Shown: piece after piece, positions 43,277 through 51,088 of the stretch
Numbering within the stretch: position 1 is the first letter of the stretch
Layout: every line of letters begins with the position of its first letter
NCBI RefSeq assembly: GCF_014203355.1
Contig: NZ_JACHIR010000001.1
Location: forward strand, 620,001 to 684,000
Reading direction: 5' to 3'
Source of the DNA: Kutzneria kofuensis
GTDB lineage: Bacteria > Actinomycetota > Actinomycetes > Mycobacteriales > Pseudonocardiaceae
Length of the DNA: 64,000 bases
Translations under genes and position numbers: made by a program
The notes under the pieces: model-generated
What the model was told of the DNA's origin: nothing
The model's database searches: none
The model's input: only the letters and a program-made list of their open reading frames with translations

Positions 43277-44815
43277 TCAGTTGACCTTGCGGTCCCGGCC
43301 GGCCCAGTAGGGCTCCCGGAGCTTGTACTTCTGGATCTTGCCGGTGGCGGTGCGCGGGATCGACTCCCGGAACTCCACCGAGGTCGGCGCCTTGTAGCCG
43401 GCGAGCCGCTGCTTGCAGTGGGCGATCAGCTCCGCCTCGTCCGCGGTCGCCCCGTCGGCCAGCACGACCAGGGCCTTGATCGTCTCGCCCCACTTCTCGT
43501 CGGGCACGCCGATGACCGCCACCTCGGCCACCGCGGGGTGGCTGAACAGGCAGTCCTCGACCTCGATGGACGACACGTTCTCACCGCCGGTGATGATCAC
43601 GTCCTTGCGCCGGTCGGAGATGACGACATGGCCCTCGTCGTCGATCGAGCCGCCGTCGCCGGTGTGGAACCAGCCGCCCTCCAGCGCGTCGGCGGTCGCC
43701 TCCGGGTTCTGCCAGTACCCGTCCAGCACGACGTTGGACCGGGCCAGCACCTCGCCGCTGTCGGAAATGGTGATCCGCGCGCCGAGCGCGACACCGCCGG
43801 CCCGGGACAGCTTGGCCGCGCGCTCCAGCGGTGGCAGGTCCACGTCCTGCGGCCGGGTCCGGTTGAACGTGAGCAGCGGCGACGTCTCGGTCAGGCCGTA
43901 GATCTGCAGGAACTCCCAGCCGAGCTCGTCCTGCACGCGGGCGATGGTCCGGGTCGGCGGCGGCGCGCCCGCGCACACGATCCGCACCTTGTCGCGGCCG
44001 GGGATCTCGCCGCTCCACGTCTGCGCGGCGTCCAGCACGGCGTTCCACACCGCCGGCGCCCCGCACATCAGGGTCACGCCGTGCTGCTCGACGCGGCGCA
44101 GGATCTCGGCGCCGTCGACCTTGCGCAGCACGATGTGCCTGGCCCCGACGCCGGTCAGCCCGTACGGCATGCCCCAGCCGTTGCAGTGGAACATCGGCAG
44201 CGTGTGCATGTACACGTCGCGTTCCCACGCCCGCGTGTGCATCGCGAAGGTGACGGCGTTGACCCAGATGTTGCGGTGCGTCAGCTGCACGCCCTTGGGC
44301 CGCGCGGTGGTGCCGGAGGTGTAGTTGATCGTCGCCGTCGCGTCCTCGTCCGGCTCCGACCACGGCCGCGGCTCGGCGTCGAACCGCATCAGCTGCTCGG
44401 TCTCCGCGCCGAGCAGGAACCGGTGCGGCGCGGTCACCTTGGCCAGCGACTCGTCCAGCTCGGGGTCGACCAGCAGCACGGACGCGCCGCTGTGCTCGAC
44501 GATGTACGCGATCTCGTCGGCCCGCAGCCGGAAGTTCACCGGCACGCAGATGCGGCCGCTGGCTGGGACGGCGTGCAGGAGTTCCATCAGCCGCGCGGAG
44601 TTGTGGCTGACGACGGCGACCCGCTCGCCCTCGCCGACGCCCAGTTCGTCCAGGCCGGCCTGCCAGGCGCGGACCCGCCCGGCCAGCTCGCGGTAGGTGG
44701 TGGTGGCGACGGGATCGGCCGGCTGGGCCGGCTCGTCCACGATCGCGACGCTGTCGGCGAGGACCGTCGCTGCACGGTCCAGGAAGTCACTGACGGTGAG
44801 TGGGACCCGCATCAC
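43277..44815 (-). CDS. Acyl-CoA synthetase (AMP-binding ligase)
   Basis: ANL-superfamily enzyme of 512 residues that adenylates a carboxylic acid and forms its CoA thioester. Motifs: INYTSGTTARPKGV (phosphate loop), IYGLTETSPLL, WFHTGDGGSIDDEGH, the hinge DRRKDVIITGGENV and the C-terminal catalytic Lys in RTATGKIQKYKLRE. Substrate is probably a medium/long fatty acid or an aryl acid, not decided. The ribosome site is weak. R1 repeat stands just behind its stop. Confidence 0.9.
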   Translation of the reverse strand: MMRVPLTVSDFLDRAATVLADSVAIVDEPAQPADPVATTTYRELAGRVRAWQAGLDELGVGEGERVAVVSHNSARLMELLHAVPASGRICVPVNFRLRADEIAYIVEHSGASVLLVDPELDESLAKVTAPHRFLLGAETEQLMRFDAEPRPWSEPDEDATATINYTSGTTARPKGVQLTHRNIWVNAVTFAMHTRAWERDVYMHTLPMFHCNGWGMPYGLTGVGARHIVLRKVDGAEILRRVEQHGVTLMCGAPAVWNAVLDAAQTWSGEIPGRDKVRIVCAGAPPPTRTIARVQDELGWEFLQIYGLTETSPLLTFNRTRPQDVDLPPLERAAKLSRAGGVALGARITISDSGEVLARSNVVLDGYWQNPEATADALEGGWFHTGDGGSIDDEGHVVISDRRKDVIITGGENVSSIEVEDCLFSHPAVAEVAVIGVPDEKWGETIKALVVLADGATADEAELIAHCKQRLAGYKAPTSVEFRESIPRTATGKIQKYKLREPYWAGRDRKVN

Positions 44816-44825
44816 AGCAGCCTAG

Positions 44826-45620
44826 CTACCAAGTGGCCGGATCGCCCCACGTCGACAGGCGCCCCTTGGGCTCGATCGTTTCAGCCGCCGCCAGCGCGGG
44901 CAACGACTCGGTCAGCGGCTCCCGCACGACCGCGTCGGCGATCTCGTCGTACGGGGTCCACTCGGCGTTGCAGATCAGCACCTTCGCGCCGGCCTGCGCG
45001 GCGACGCCGACCAGGCCCGCCGCCGGGTGCACGGTCAGCGAGGTGCCGGCGGCGAGGAAGAGGTCGCAGTCCAGCGCCGCCCGCTGGGCCCGGCGCAGCA
45101 CGTCGTGGTCGAGCTCCTGCCCGAACGAGATCGTCGCCGACTTGATGATCCCGCCGCATTTCCGGCAGGGCGGGTCGGCTTCGCCGTGGGCGACCCGGGC
45201 CAGCGCCTCGGCCATCGGGGCACGGTCGCCGCAGCTCAGGCATTCCGTCTCGGTCAGCGACCCGTGCAGCTCGACGACCAGCTCCGGATTGGAGCCGGCG
45301 CGCTGGTGCAGGCCGTCGATGTTCTGCGTCAGCAACGCCCGCAGCCGGCCGGAACGTTCGAGGTCGACCAGCGCCCGGTGGGCGGCGTTGGGCTCGGCGT
45401 GCCAGGCGGGATGCACGGCCCGGCTGCGCCAGGCCCGTTGCCGCACCTCGGGATCGGCGACGTAGTCCTGCAGCGACGACAGCCGCTGGGCCTCGGGATC
45501 CTTCGTCCACACGCCGTTCGGGCCGCGGAAGTCGGGGATGCCGGACGCCGTCGACACGCCGGCCCCGGTGAGCACGGTTATGCGCCGGGACCCGCCGATC
45601 AGCCGCATCGCCTCCCGCAT
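44826..45620 (-). CDS. Sir2-family NAD-dependent protein deacylase
   Basis: Sirtuin of 264 residues removing acyl groups from lysines with NAD+. GAGVSTASGIPDFRG binds NAD, TQNIDGLH is the catalytic core, the general base His is in VELHGSL, and two Cys pairs (CLSCGD, CRKCGG) hold zinc. The downstream acyl-CoA ligase gene, 10 bp away, forms a suggestive pair, because sirtuins reactivate acetylated acyl-CoA ligases; this link is inference. The ATG at 45620 leaves 10 bp to the ABC gene stop. Confidence 0.9.
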   Translation of the reverse strand: MREAMRLIGGSRRITVLTGAGVSTASGIPDFRGPNGVWTKDPEAQRLSSLQDYVADPEVRQRAWRSRAVHPAWHAEPNAAHRALVDLERSGRLRALLTQNIDGLHQRAGSNPELVVELHGSLTETECLSCGDRAPMAEALARVAHGEADPPCRKCGGIIKSATISFGQELDHDVLRRAQRAALDCDLFLAAGTSLTVHPAAGLVGVAAQAGAKVLICNAEWTPYDEIADAVVREPLTESLPALAAAETIEPKGRLSTWGDPATW

Positions 45621-45630
45621 GCCTACCTGG

Positions 45631-46257
45631 CTACGCCACCAGGCGGCCCTTGTCCAGCCGGAGCTGGCGATCGGCCACCGCGTGCACGCGGGGATCATGG
45701 GTCGCCGCGATCACGGCCGTGCCACGATCGGCCACCCGGCGCAGCACCGTCAGCACCACCTCGGCGCTGGCGTGGTCGACGTGCGCCGTCGGTTCGTCGG
45801 CCAGCAGCACCTCCGGCTCCACGACGATCGCCCGGGCCAGAGCGGCCCGCTGCTGCTGGCCGTAGGAGACCTCGTTCGGGTACCGGTCCGCGAGCTCCCC
45901 CACGCCGAGTTCGGTGAGCACGGCGACGCTGCGGGACTTCGCCTCCGGGGATCCCGTCAGCAGCAACGGCAACGCGGTGTTCTCGGCCAGGGTCAGCTCG
46001 CCGGCCAGGCCGAGCGCCTGCGGCAACACGGCGCAACGCCGCCAGCTCGGGGCGCCGTCCAACTCGACGTCCCGGATCTGCACGCTGCCGACGTCAGGAC
46101 GGTCGAATCCGCACAGAATGGACAGCAGGGCGCTCTTGCCCGAACCGGACGGTCCGCCGATCGTGACGAACTCCCCCGGCGCCACCGCGAGATCCACCCC
46201 GCGCAGCACCTCGACCTGCCGGAAGGACCGGCTGATCCCGTTGGCCACCAACGCCAT
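45631..46257 (-). CDS. ABC transporter ATP-binding protein
   Basis: MacB/LolD-type nucleotide-binding subunit of 208 residues. Walker A GPSGSGKSA, Q-loop VLPQALGL, signature VSYGQQQRAALARA (S-Y-G-Q-Q variant of LSGGQ), Walker B VLLADEP, H-loop ATHD. Third gene of a permease-ATPase-ATPase operon; start ATG overlaps the previous stop (TGATG). Confidence 0.9.
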   Translation of the reverse strand: MALVANGISRSFRQVEVLRGVDLAVAPGEFVTIGGPSGSGKSALLSILCGFDRPDVGSVQIRDVELDGAPSWRRCAVLPQALGLAGELTLAENTALPLLLTGSPEAKSRSVAVLTELGVGELADRYPNEVSYGQQQRAALARAIVVEPEVLLADEPTAHVDHASAEVVLTVLRRVADRGTAVIAATHDPRVHAVADRQLRLDKGRLVA

Positions 46258-46928
46258 CACGCCACCCGCCCAGAATCCACTCGACCCGAGTCCATCCGCA
46301 CCACACGATCGGCCAGCTTGATCAACCGGTCGTCGTGCGATGCCACCGCGACCGGAACTCCCCGGTCCACCAACACCTTCAGCGTCTCCAGCACCAGCCC
46401 GGCCGATGTGTCGTCCAGCTGGGACGTCGGCTCGTCGGCGAGCACGACCTTCGGTTCACGGGCCAGCGCGCAGCACAGCGCCAGCCGCTGCTGCTGCCCG
46501 CCGGACAGCGCCGGCACCCGGTAGTCGCCCATGCCGTCGAGGCCGACGACGCCGAGCAGGTCCAGGTCGGCTTCGCGGCCGGCGCTCTGCGCGGCGGCGA
46601 TCACGTTCTGCGCGGCCGTGAGCTCGGGCAGCAGGTTCTCCAACGGGTTCTGGAACATCAGCGCGATGGTCTGCCGCCGCAGCGCCCGCAGCCGGCGGTG
46701 CGATCGCCCGCTCACCGCCTCGCCGCCGAGCTGGACGACACCCCGGGTCGGCCGCTCCACCAGCGCCAGCACTCGCAGCAGCGTCGACTTGCCGGAGCCG
46801 GACGGCCCGGCGAACAGCGTGACGCCCTCGTCGGGCACGGTGACCGTCACGCCGTCGATCGCCGTCACGGTGCCGGCCGGCGTCGGGTAGTCGACGCCGA
46901 CTCCTTGCGCGGCAAGGACGTCAGCCAC
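46257..46928 (-). CDS. ABC transporter ATP-binding protein, second subunit
   Basis: Nucleotide-binding subunit of 223 residues: Walker A GPSGSGKST, Q-loop FQNP, signature ALSGGQQQRLALCCALA, Walker B VVLADEPTS, H-loop ASHDD. Ends in an exact five-residue duplication (DSGRV twice). Together with the neighbouring ATPase it probably forms a heterodimer powering the FtsX-type permease. GTG start overlaps the permease stop by 8 nt (GTGGCTGA). Confidence 0.9.
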   Translation of the reverse strand: MADVLAAQGVGVDYPTPAGTVTAIDGVTVTVPDEGVTLFAGPSGSGKSTLLRVLALVERPTRGVVQLGGEAVSGRSHRRLRALRRQTIALMFQNPLENLLPELTAAQNVIAAAQSAGREADLDLLGVVGLDGMGDYRVPALSGGQQQRLALCCALAREPKVVLADEPTSQLDDTSAGLVLETLKVLVDRGVPVAVASHDDRLIKLADRVVRMDSGRVDSGRVA

Positions 46929-49428
46929 GGATCAACTCCCCGACTCGGGCGGTGCGCACGCCGCGCACCGCGATCCACCCGGCCGCCGCGACGACCACCA
47001 GCCCGATCACCACGGCGATCAGCACGAACATCACCGAGTTCGGCAACGCGGACACCGGCCGCAGCCAGGGCGCGGGATCCAGGCGTGGCACCGAGAACGC
47101 CGAGACGACCAGTCCGACCGTCACCCCGGCCAGCAGCACCGATCCTGCCACGGCGCCGAACTCCAGCAGGTGGCTGACGACCAAAGTGGCGGGCCGCAGC
47201 CCCATCCGCGTCGCCAGCGCGCCCGACAACGCCGTCTGCTTGCGCCGCGCGCCGACCGCCAGCAGCAGCGACGCCGCCGCGATCACGGCCAGCAGCGCGC
47301 CGACCGACGCGATGTAGCCGAAGGTCCATTGCACGGTGTAGAAGGGCAGCGCGTCCAACGCCATGTCGGTCGTCTTGTACGCGATGTGGTCGATGCGGCC
47401 GGCGGCGAGCTGCTTGAGCACGGTGTCGGCGTTGTCGCTGGACCAGAGGAAGAACGAGTTGATCTCCGACGTGCTGGTGATGTCGGACCGGGCCGTCACG
47501 TAGCCGACGTTGTACGGCATGCCGGGGAACAGCGGCAGCTGGCCGATCGTGTGCAGCGGCGCGAACCCGGGGATGGCGATCGAGCCGGTTTTCGCGCCCC
47601 CGACGGCGATCGCCGCCCCGTGGCCGAGCCGGCCGACCAGGTCCAGCATCTCGTCGCGGCGTTCGGGGTCGATCCAGGCGCCGTTGGCGAAGGTCGCCGG
47701 GTCGACGGCGACCATGTTGCTCACGCCCCGATCGACCACGCCGACCACCGTGGCATGAGCGTCCACTGTGGATGGAAGCGGCGCCTTGCTCTGTCCGAAG
47801 GTGGTGGAGATCTGCACGGACGTCCTGGCGCCGATGAGGTTGCCGGACTTGCTGGCCAAGGAGTTCTGCTCGGCGTGGTTGACACTGTTGCCGACGGCGA
47901 GCGTGCCGACGGCGAGGACACCCACCAGCAGGACGCCCGTCGCCGCCGTGCTGGCCGCCGCGAGCCGGCGCACCGCCAGCTGCACCGACGGCAGCGACCA
48001 CACGCTCAGCCGGTGCGACCACGCCAGCAGCAACCGGCCGAGTCGGGCGGCGATGCCCGCGATCACCACGACCACCAACACCGGGAACGCCAGTGCGAAG
48101 GCGTCCAACGACGGCGCGACACCGCCGGTCCTGGGCACCGACTGCATCAGCCGGAGTCCCGAGAACACGGCTGCTGTCGCGACCGGCAGCTCGAACGGGA
48201 TCAGCCGCAGCACACGGGGAATCCGCCGACGGCGCGGCGCCTGGAACATGCGGTGCGTCCACCAGGCGGCGGTCGCCGTCAGCACCGCGGCCGCGCTGAC
48301 GAGTACGCCGAGGACCACGAGTACGGCCCAGGTTGTGGTACCGGGATCCAGCTCGGCAACGGGGGCGTACCACGGCAATGCGACCCGGGCGACAACCAGA
48401 CCGATCGCCGCCCCGACGACCAGCGGGCCGGCGAGTTCGAGCAACGCCTTGGCGCCCAAGGAGATCGGCGAGCTGCCTCGGGCCCACAGGAGTCGCAACA
48501 CGGCGTGTCGGCGTTGGCACCACTGCGCGGCCATCGCGCCGACGCCAACCAGGCCGACCAGCAGGCTGATCGCCGTCAGCGGCAGCACGAACGCGATCAC
48601 GTTGGTCTGGGCCTTCTCCGCCTCGGTCAGCGCCGACGCGAACGGCAGCCGTACCGGTGCGAAGGCGGTCAGCCCGTCGGCGGCGAACTTCTTGCGCAGG
48701 GCATCGGCCAGCCGGTCGCTTCTGGCGGCCAGGTCCCGTGCCTCCGCGAGCGTCTTCGGGGCCGTGACCGGGAAACGCACCGAGATGTCGAGGCGGCGGC
48801 CGAGGTTGGCGACGTCGGCGATCGTGGGCAGGAACGCCGTCGTGGAACTGCCGCCGTCGCCCGCCTGGGTGTTGTAGACGACCGTGGCGACTTCGGTGCA
48901 CCAGAACGGCGACACCGGGTCGTTGAGATCGGAGTAGATCGCCGTCACCGGCGGGATCTCGCTGCTCAGCGGCCCCAGGCCGATGTGCGCGTCCGCGGAC
49001 GGGCTCTGTGCCAACCACGTCCCGTTCGTCGCACCGCCCTGGATCGCGCGCAGGTTCGCCGTCGCGTCGTCCCGGTAGCCGAAACGCAGCCACGGCGACG
49101 GCCGGCCGCCGAGATCCAGGCGGAACGTCCGGGTGTACGCGCCGAACAGCGTCTGCGGGAATCCCTGCTGCTTCGCGACTTCCCTGGCGTCCTGGGCGAT
49201 CCGGTCGGCTGCGTCAGGGGGCACCCCCAGCCCGTTCACCGCCGGGGCCAGCGACTGCGGGCAGGAACGGCCCACCTGGTAACTCAGCGCGGCGTTGCCG
49301 GTGCTCACCGCACACAACACCGCCGATGCTGCGACGAAGGCCAGGAGCAGACCGGTCACCGTCGCCACCACGACGGAACTGCCGCTGCTCAGGCCGGTGC
49401 GAGCGGAAGTCCGCCACGGCAGCTGCAT
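46921..49428 (-). CDS. FtsX-like ABC permease (double-module)
   Basis: Permease of 835 residues with two FtsX-type modules. One N-terminal helix (VVVATVTGLLLAFVAASAVL) is followed by a large extracytoplasmic domain (about 45-265), three helices, an intervening block with further helices, a second extracytoplasmic domain (about 500-660) and a final three-helix module. This MacB-like mechanotransmission design suits export or extraction of peptides, lipoproteins or antibiotics rather than transport through a channel. Heads an operon with two ATPases. A 9-12-9 inverted repeat lies just upstream of the ATG. Confidence 0.88.
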   Translation of the reverse strand: MQLPWRTSARTGLSSGSSVVVATVTGLLLAFVAASAVLCAVSTGNAALSYQVGRSCPQSLAPAVNGLGVPPDAADRIAQDAREVAKQQGFPQTLFGAYTRTFRLDLGGRPSPWLRFGYRDDATANLRAIQGGATNGTWLAQSPSADAHIGLGPLSSEIPPVTAIYSDLNDPVSPFWCTEVATVVYNTQAGDGGSSTTAFLPTIADVANLGRRLDISVRFPVTAPKTLAEARDLAARSDRLADALRKKFAADGLTAFAPVRLPFASALTEAEKAQTNVIAFVLPLTAISLLVGLVGVGAMAAQWCQRRHAVLRLLWARGSSPISLGAKALLELAGPLVVGAAIGLVVARVALPWYAPVAELDPGTTTWAVLVVLGVLVSAAAVLTATAAWWTHRMFQAPRRRRIPRVLRLIPFELPVATAAVFSGLRLMQSVPRTGGVAPSLDAFALAFPVLVVVVIAGIAARLGRLLLAWSHRLSVWSLPSVQLAVRRLAAASTAATGVLLVGVLAVGTLAVGNSVNHAEQNSLASKSGNLIGARTSVQISTTFGQSKAPLPSTVDAHATVVGVVDRGVSNMVAVDPATFANGAWIDPERRDEMLDLVGRLGHGAAIAVGGAKTGSIAIPGFAPLHTIGQLPLFPGMPYNVGYVTARSDITSTSEINSFFLWSSDNADTVLKQLAAGRIDHIAYKTTDMALDALPFYTVQWTFGYIASVGALLAVIAAASLLLAVGARRKQTALSGALATRMGLRPATLVVSHLLEFGAVAGSVLLAGVTVGLVVSAFSVPRLDPAPWLRPVSALPNSVMFVLIAVVIGLVVVAAAGWIAVRGVRTARVGELIRG

Positions 49429-49439
49429 TGGCGAAGATT

Positions 49440-49469
49440 AACCTCGACAAGGCCCGTCTCGTCGAGGTT
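49440..49469. promoter_or_regulatory. Inverted repeat upstream of the ABC operon
   Basis: AACCTCGAC (49440-49448) and GTCGAGGTT (49461-49469) are a perfect 9-12-9 inverted repeat 12 bp from the permease start codon, in the promoter/leader region. It could be the operator of a dimeric repressor or a leader hairpin. The rest of the spacer 49526-49685 is C-rich with small GC hairpins and no recognisable gene. Confidence 0.5.
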
Positions 49470-49486
49470 TTCCGAAAAGGGAGCGA

Positions 49487-49525
49487 ACCGTGGCGCTTCC
49501 TGCCCCTGCCAGGAAGCGTCACGGT
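49487..49525 (-). terminator. Strong hairpin behind the small membrane-protein gene
   Basis: ACCGTGGCGCTTCCTG (49487-49502) pairs over 16 bp with 49510-49525, with a single G-T wobble and a 7-nt loop. On the reverse strand it is followed by TCGCTCCCTTTT, a modest T-run, so it probably ends the transcript of the 49686-50033 gene and insulates the ABC operon. Confidence 0.6.
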
Positions 49526-49685
49526 CCTTCTCGCGCCACCCGCCCGGTTCCGGGACGGGCGACCCCTTGCCACTCACCCGCCCCCGCTTCGGCGGGCGAC
49601 TCTCCCCCTTGGTGCTCACCCGCCCCGCTCTCCCCGAGCGGCGGGGCGGGCGGTCCCTCACCCCCGGTCCGTGGCCCCCTCCGGC

Positions 49686-50033
49686 CTAGACCGCGATCTG
49701 GTCGCGCTGCTCCCGGCGGCGCTGCCGCTGCTCGATCGGGTAGAAGTCGTCGAGGAAGCGGGTGTTGTCGCGGGTCCAGCGAACCCGCTCGGACAGCTCG
49801 TCGTTGCCGACCTGCTGGCGGCTCGCGGTGCGGACCTCCTGCCAGCCGTAGATCGCGGCCAGCACGCCGCCGGCCATCACCACGGCCAGCGCCACGGCGA
49901 CGACGCCGCTGACGTGGACCTGGGTCAGCAGCACCACCATGGCCCAGAGCTGCACCGCGGTGAACAGCGTGGTCAGGACGACACGGGCGAAGACTCGGTT
50001 GTAGGGTCGGCGCTCCTCGTTCTGAGTGTTCAT
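49686..50033 (-). CDS. Small membrane protein of unknown function
   Basis: Protein of 115 residues with two transmembrane helices (VLTTLFTAVQLWAMVVLL; VVAVALAVVMAGGVLAAIYG) followed by a charged cytoplasmic tail (residues 68-115, rich in Arg, Gln and Glu). No family recognised. The good upstream sequence (AGGAGGGGACCAGAG) and the strong terminator behind it support a real, separately transcribed gene. Confidence 0.65.
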   Translation of the reverse strand: MNTQNEERRPYNRVFARVVLTTLFTAVQLWAMVVLLTQVHVSGVVAVALAVVMAGGVLAAIYGWQEVRTASRQQVGNDELSERVRWTRDNTRFLDDFYPIEQRQRRREQRDQIAV

Positions 50034-50190
50034 CTCTGGTCCCCTCCTCTACCTGCCCGATCAGGCAGATGACACCTTTCTAGACCGGTCGGCGGCGGAG
50101 TTCTGCGTCACATGACACACAGCGGAACTTCCACGAGGAAATTTCGCCGTGCACTTGCAGGCCGGACACCTGTGGTTCGCTGTGCGGGTG

Positions 50191-50694
50191 ATGAGTGAAC
50201 GGATCGGGCCGCCGCTGCGTGGCGACGAGCGGGAGACGCTGCGGGCGTTCCTGGACTTCCACCGGGCGACGCTGGCCCTGAAGTGTGAAGGGTTGAACGA
50301 CGAGCAGCTACGGCGACAGGCCAGCCCGCCGTCGACGCTGTCGCTGCTCGGGCTGGTGCGGCACATGACCGAGGTGGAGCGGACATGGTTCCGAAGGGTG
50401 ATGGGCAAGGAGAACGTGGGGCTGGTGTATTCGGAGGAGACGGATTACCAGGCGGCGTACGACGCCTCAGGGGCGACATGGGGCGAGGCCGTTGCCGCCT
50501 GGGAGGCGGAGGTGGAGGCGTCGCGGCGGATTGAACGGGAAGCGGAGTCGTTGGATGTGACGGCATACAACGCGCGATGGGAGGAGGAGGTGTCGCTGCG
50601 GTTGGTCATGCATCACATGATTCACGAGTATGCGAGGCACAATGGACATGCGGATCTGTTGAGGGAGGCGGTGGACGGGGTGACGGGGGTGTAG
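50191..50694 (+). CDS. DinB/DUF664 family protein (mycothiol-transferase-like)
   Basis: Four-helix-bundle metalloprotein of 167 residues. Metal-ligand histidines appear in LVRHMTEVERTW and VMHHMIHEYARHNGHADLLR, the typical DUF664 arrangement. Related proteins are mycothiol- or bacillithiol-dependent S-transferases; here detoxification with mycothiol is a reasonable inference. Start taken at ATG 50191, after an in-frame GTG; the frame is open further upstream without a better site. Confidence 0.85.
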   Translation: MSERIGPPLRGDERETLRAFLDFHRATLALKCEGLNDEQLRRQASPPSTLSLLGLVRHMTEVERTWFRRVMGKENVGLVYSEETDYQAAYDASGATWGEAVAAWEAEVEASRRIEREAESLDVTAYNARWEEEVSLRLVMHHMIHEYARHNGHADLLREAVDGVTGV

Positions 50695-50740
50695 CGGCGG
50701 GAGGTGGCGGGCTTTCCGTGTCGGATCGCGTGGATTTGGC

Positions 50741-50834
50741 GTGGAGCCTCTGGACGATGGCACTCAGGGCTGTTTAGGGGCAGGCAGAGCCTGCCCTGAG
50801 TCGCTGTCAATTGTATGCCATCGTCCACCTCCAC
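50741..50834 (+). repeat. Dispersed hairpin repeat R2, copy a
   Basis: Shares about 50 bp (GGAGCCTCTG, ACGATGGCACTCA, GGGCAGGC and GAGCCT in order) with 53410-53459 in opposite orientation. It folds on itself: TGGACGATGGCA (50751-50762) with TGCCATCGTCCA (50816-50827), CTCAGGGC (50763-50770) with GCCCTGAG (50793-50800), and a central GGGCAGGC-AGA-GCCTGCCC (50778-50796). Located 46 bp behind the DinB gene. Confidence 0.75.
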
Positions 50835-50851
50835 ACAAAATCCACGCTTGG

Positions 50852-50883
50852 CTTCACCGCTTCACCGCTTCACCGCTTCACCG
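50852..50883 (+). repeat. Four perfect 8-bp tandem repeats in a pyrimidine-rich tract
   Basis: CTTCACCG occurs four times head to tail, followed to about 51000 by degenerate units (CTTCCCCG, CTTGCCGG, CTTCCCAC) in a strand almost free of G runs. Possibly slippage-prone. Together with R2 this accounts for most of the 393 bases between the DinB and HNH genes. Confidence 0.85.
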
Positions 50884-51075
50884 TTTCCCGACCCCGCTTC
50901 CCCCGCTTCACCGCTTGCCGGCCTCGCTTCCCCGCTTCCCACTTCCACGATCCCCCGATCCCCCGCTTCCCACTTCCTCAGTCCCCCGACCCCCATCCCC
51001 CAGAACGCGAAGCGCCCAGCGATTATGCATGAAACAATCACCCATTAGTGATTCGAGTTCGATCTTTGGAGCGCG

Positions 51076-51088
51076 TATTCTAAAGACA
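51076..51088 (+). promoter_or_regulatory. Probable leaderless promoter of the HNH gene
   Basis: TATTCT (51076-51081) fits the actinobacterial TAnnnT -10 box, and the ATG at 51088 is exactly where transcription would begin, 7 nt on. There is no ribosome-binding sequence before the ATG. The flanking 60 bases are unusually A/T-rich for this window. No firm -35 box. Confidence 0.5.

Noticed and set aside
44826-45698. Longer sirtuin start at 45698
   Set aside because: The extra residues overlap the ABC ATPase coding sequence and are not sirtuin-like; ATG 45620 fits.
46335-47177. Forward-strand frames opposite the ABC operon
   Set aside because: Antisense to three genes with clear ABC motifs; no motif of their own.
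50852-51000. CRISPR-like repeat array
   Set aside because: Units are 8 bp, contiguous and degenerate, with no spacers and no cas genes.
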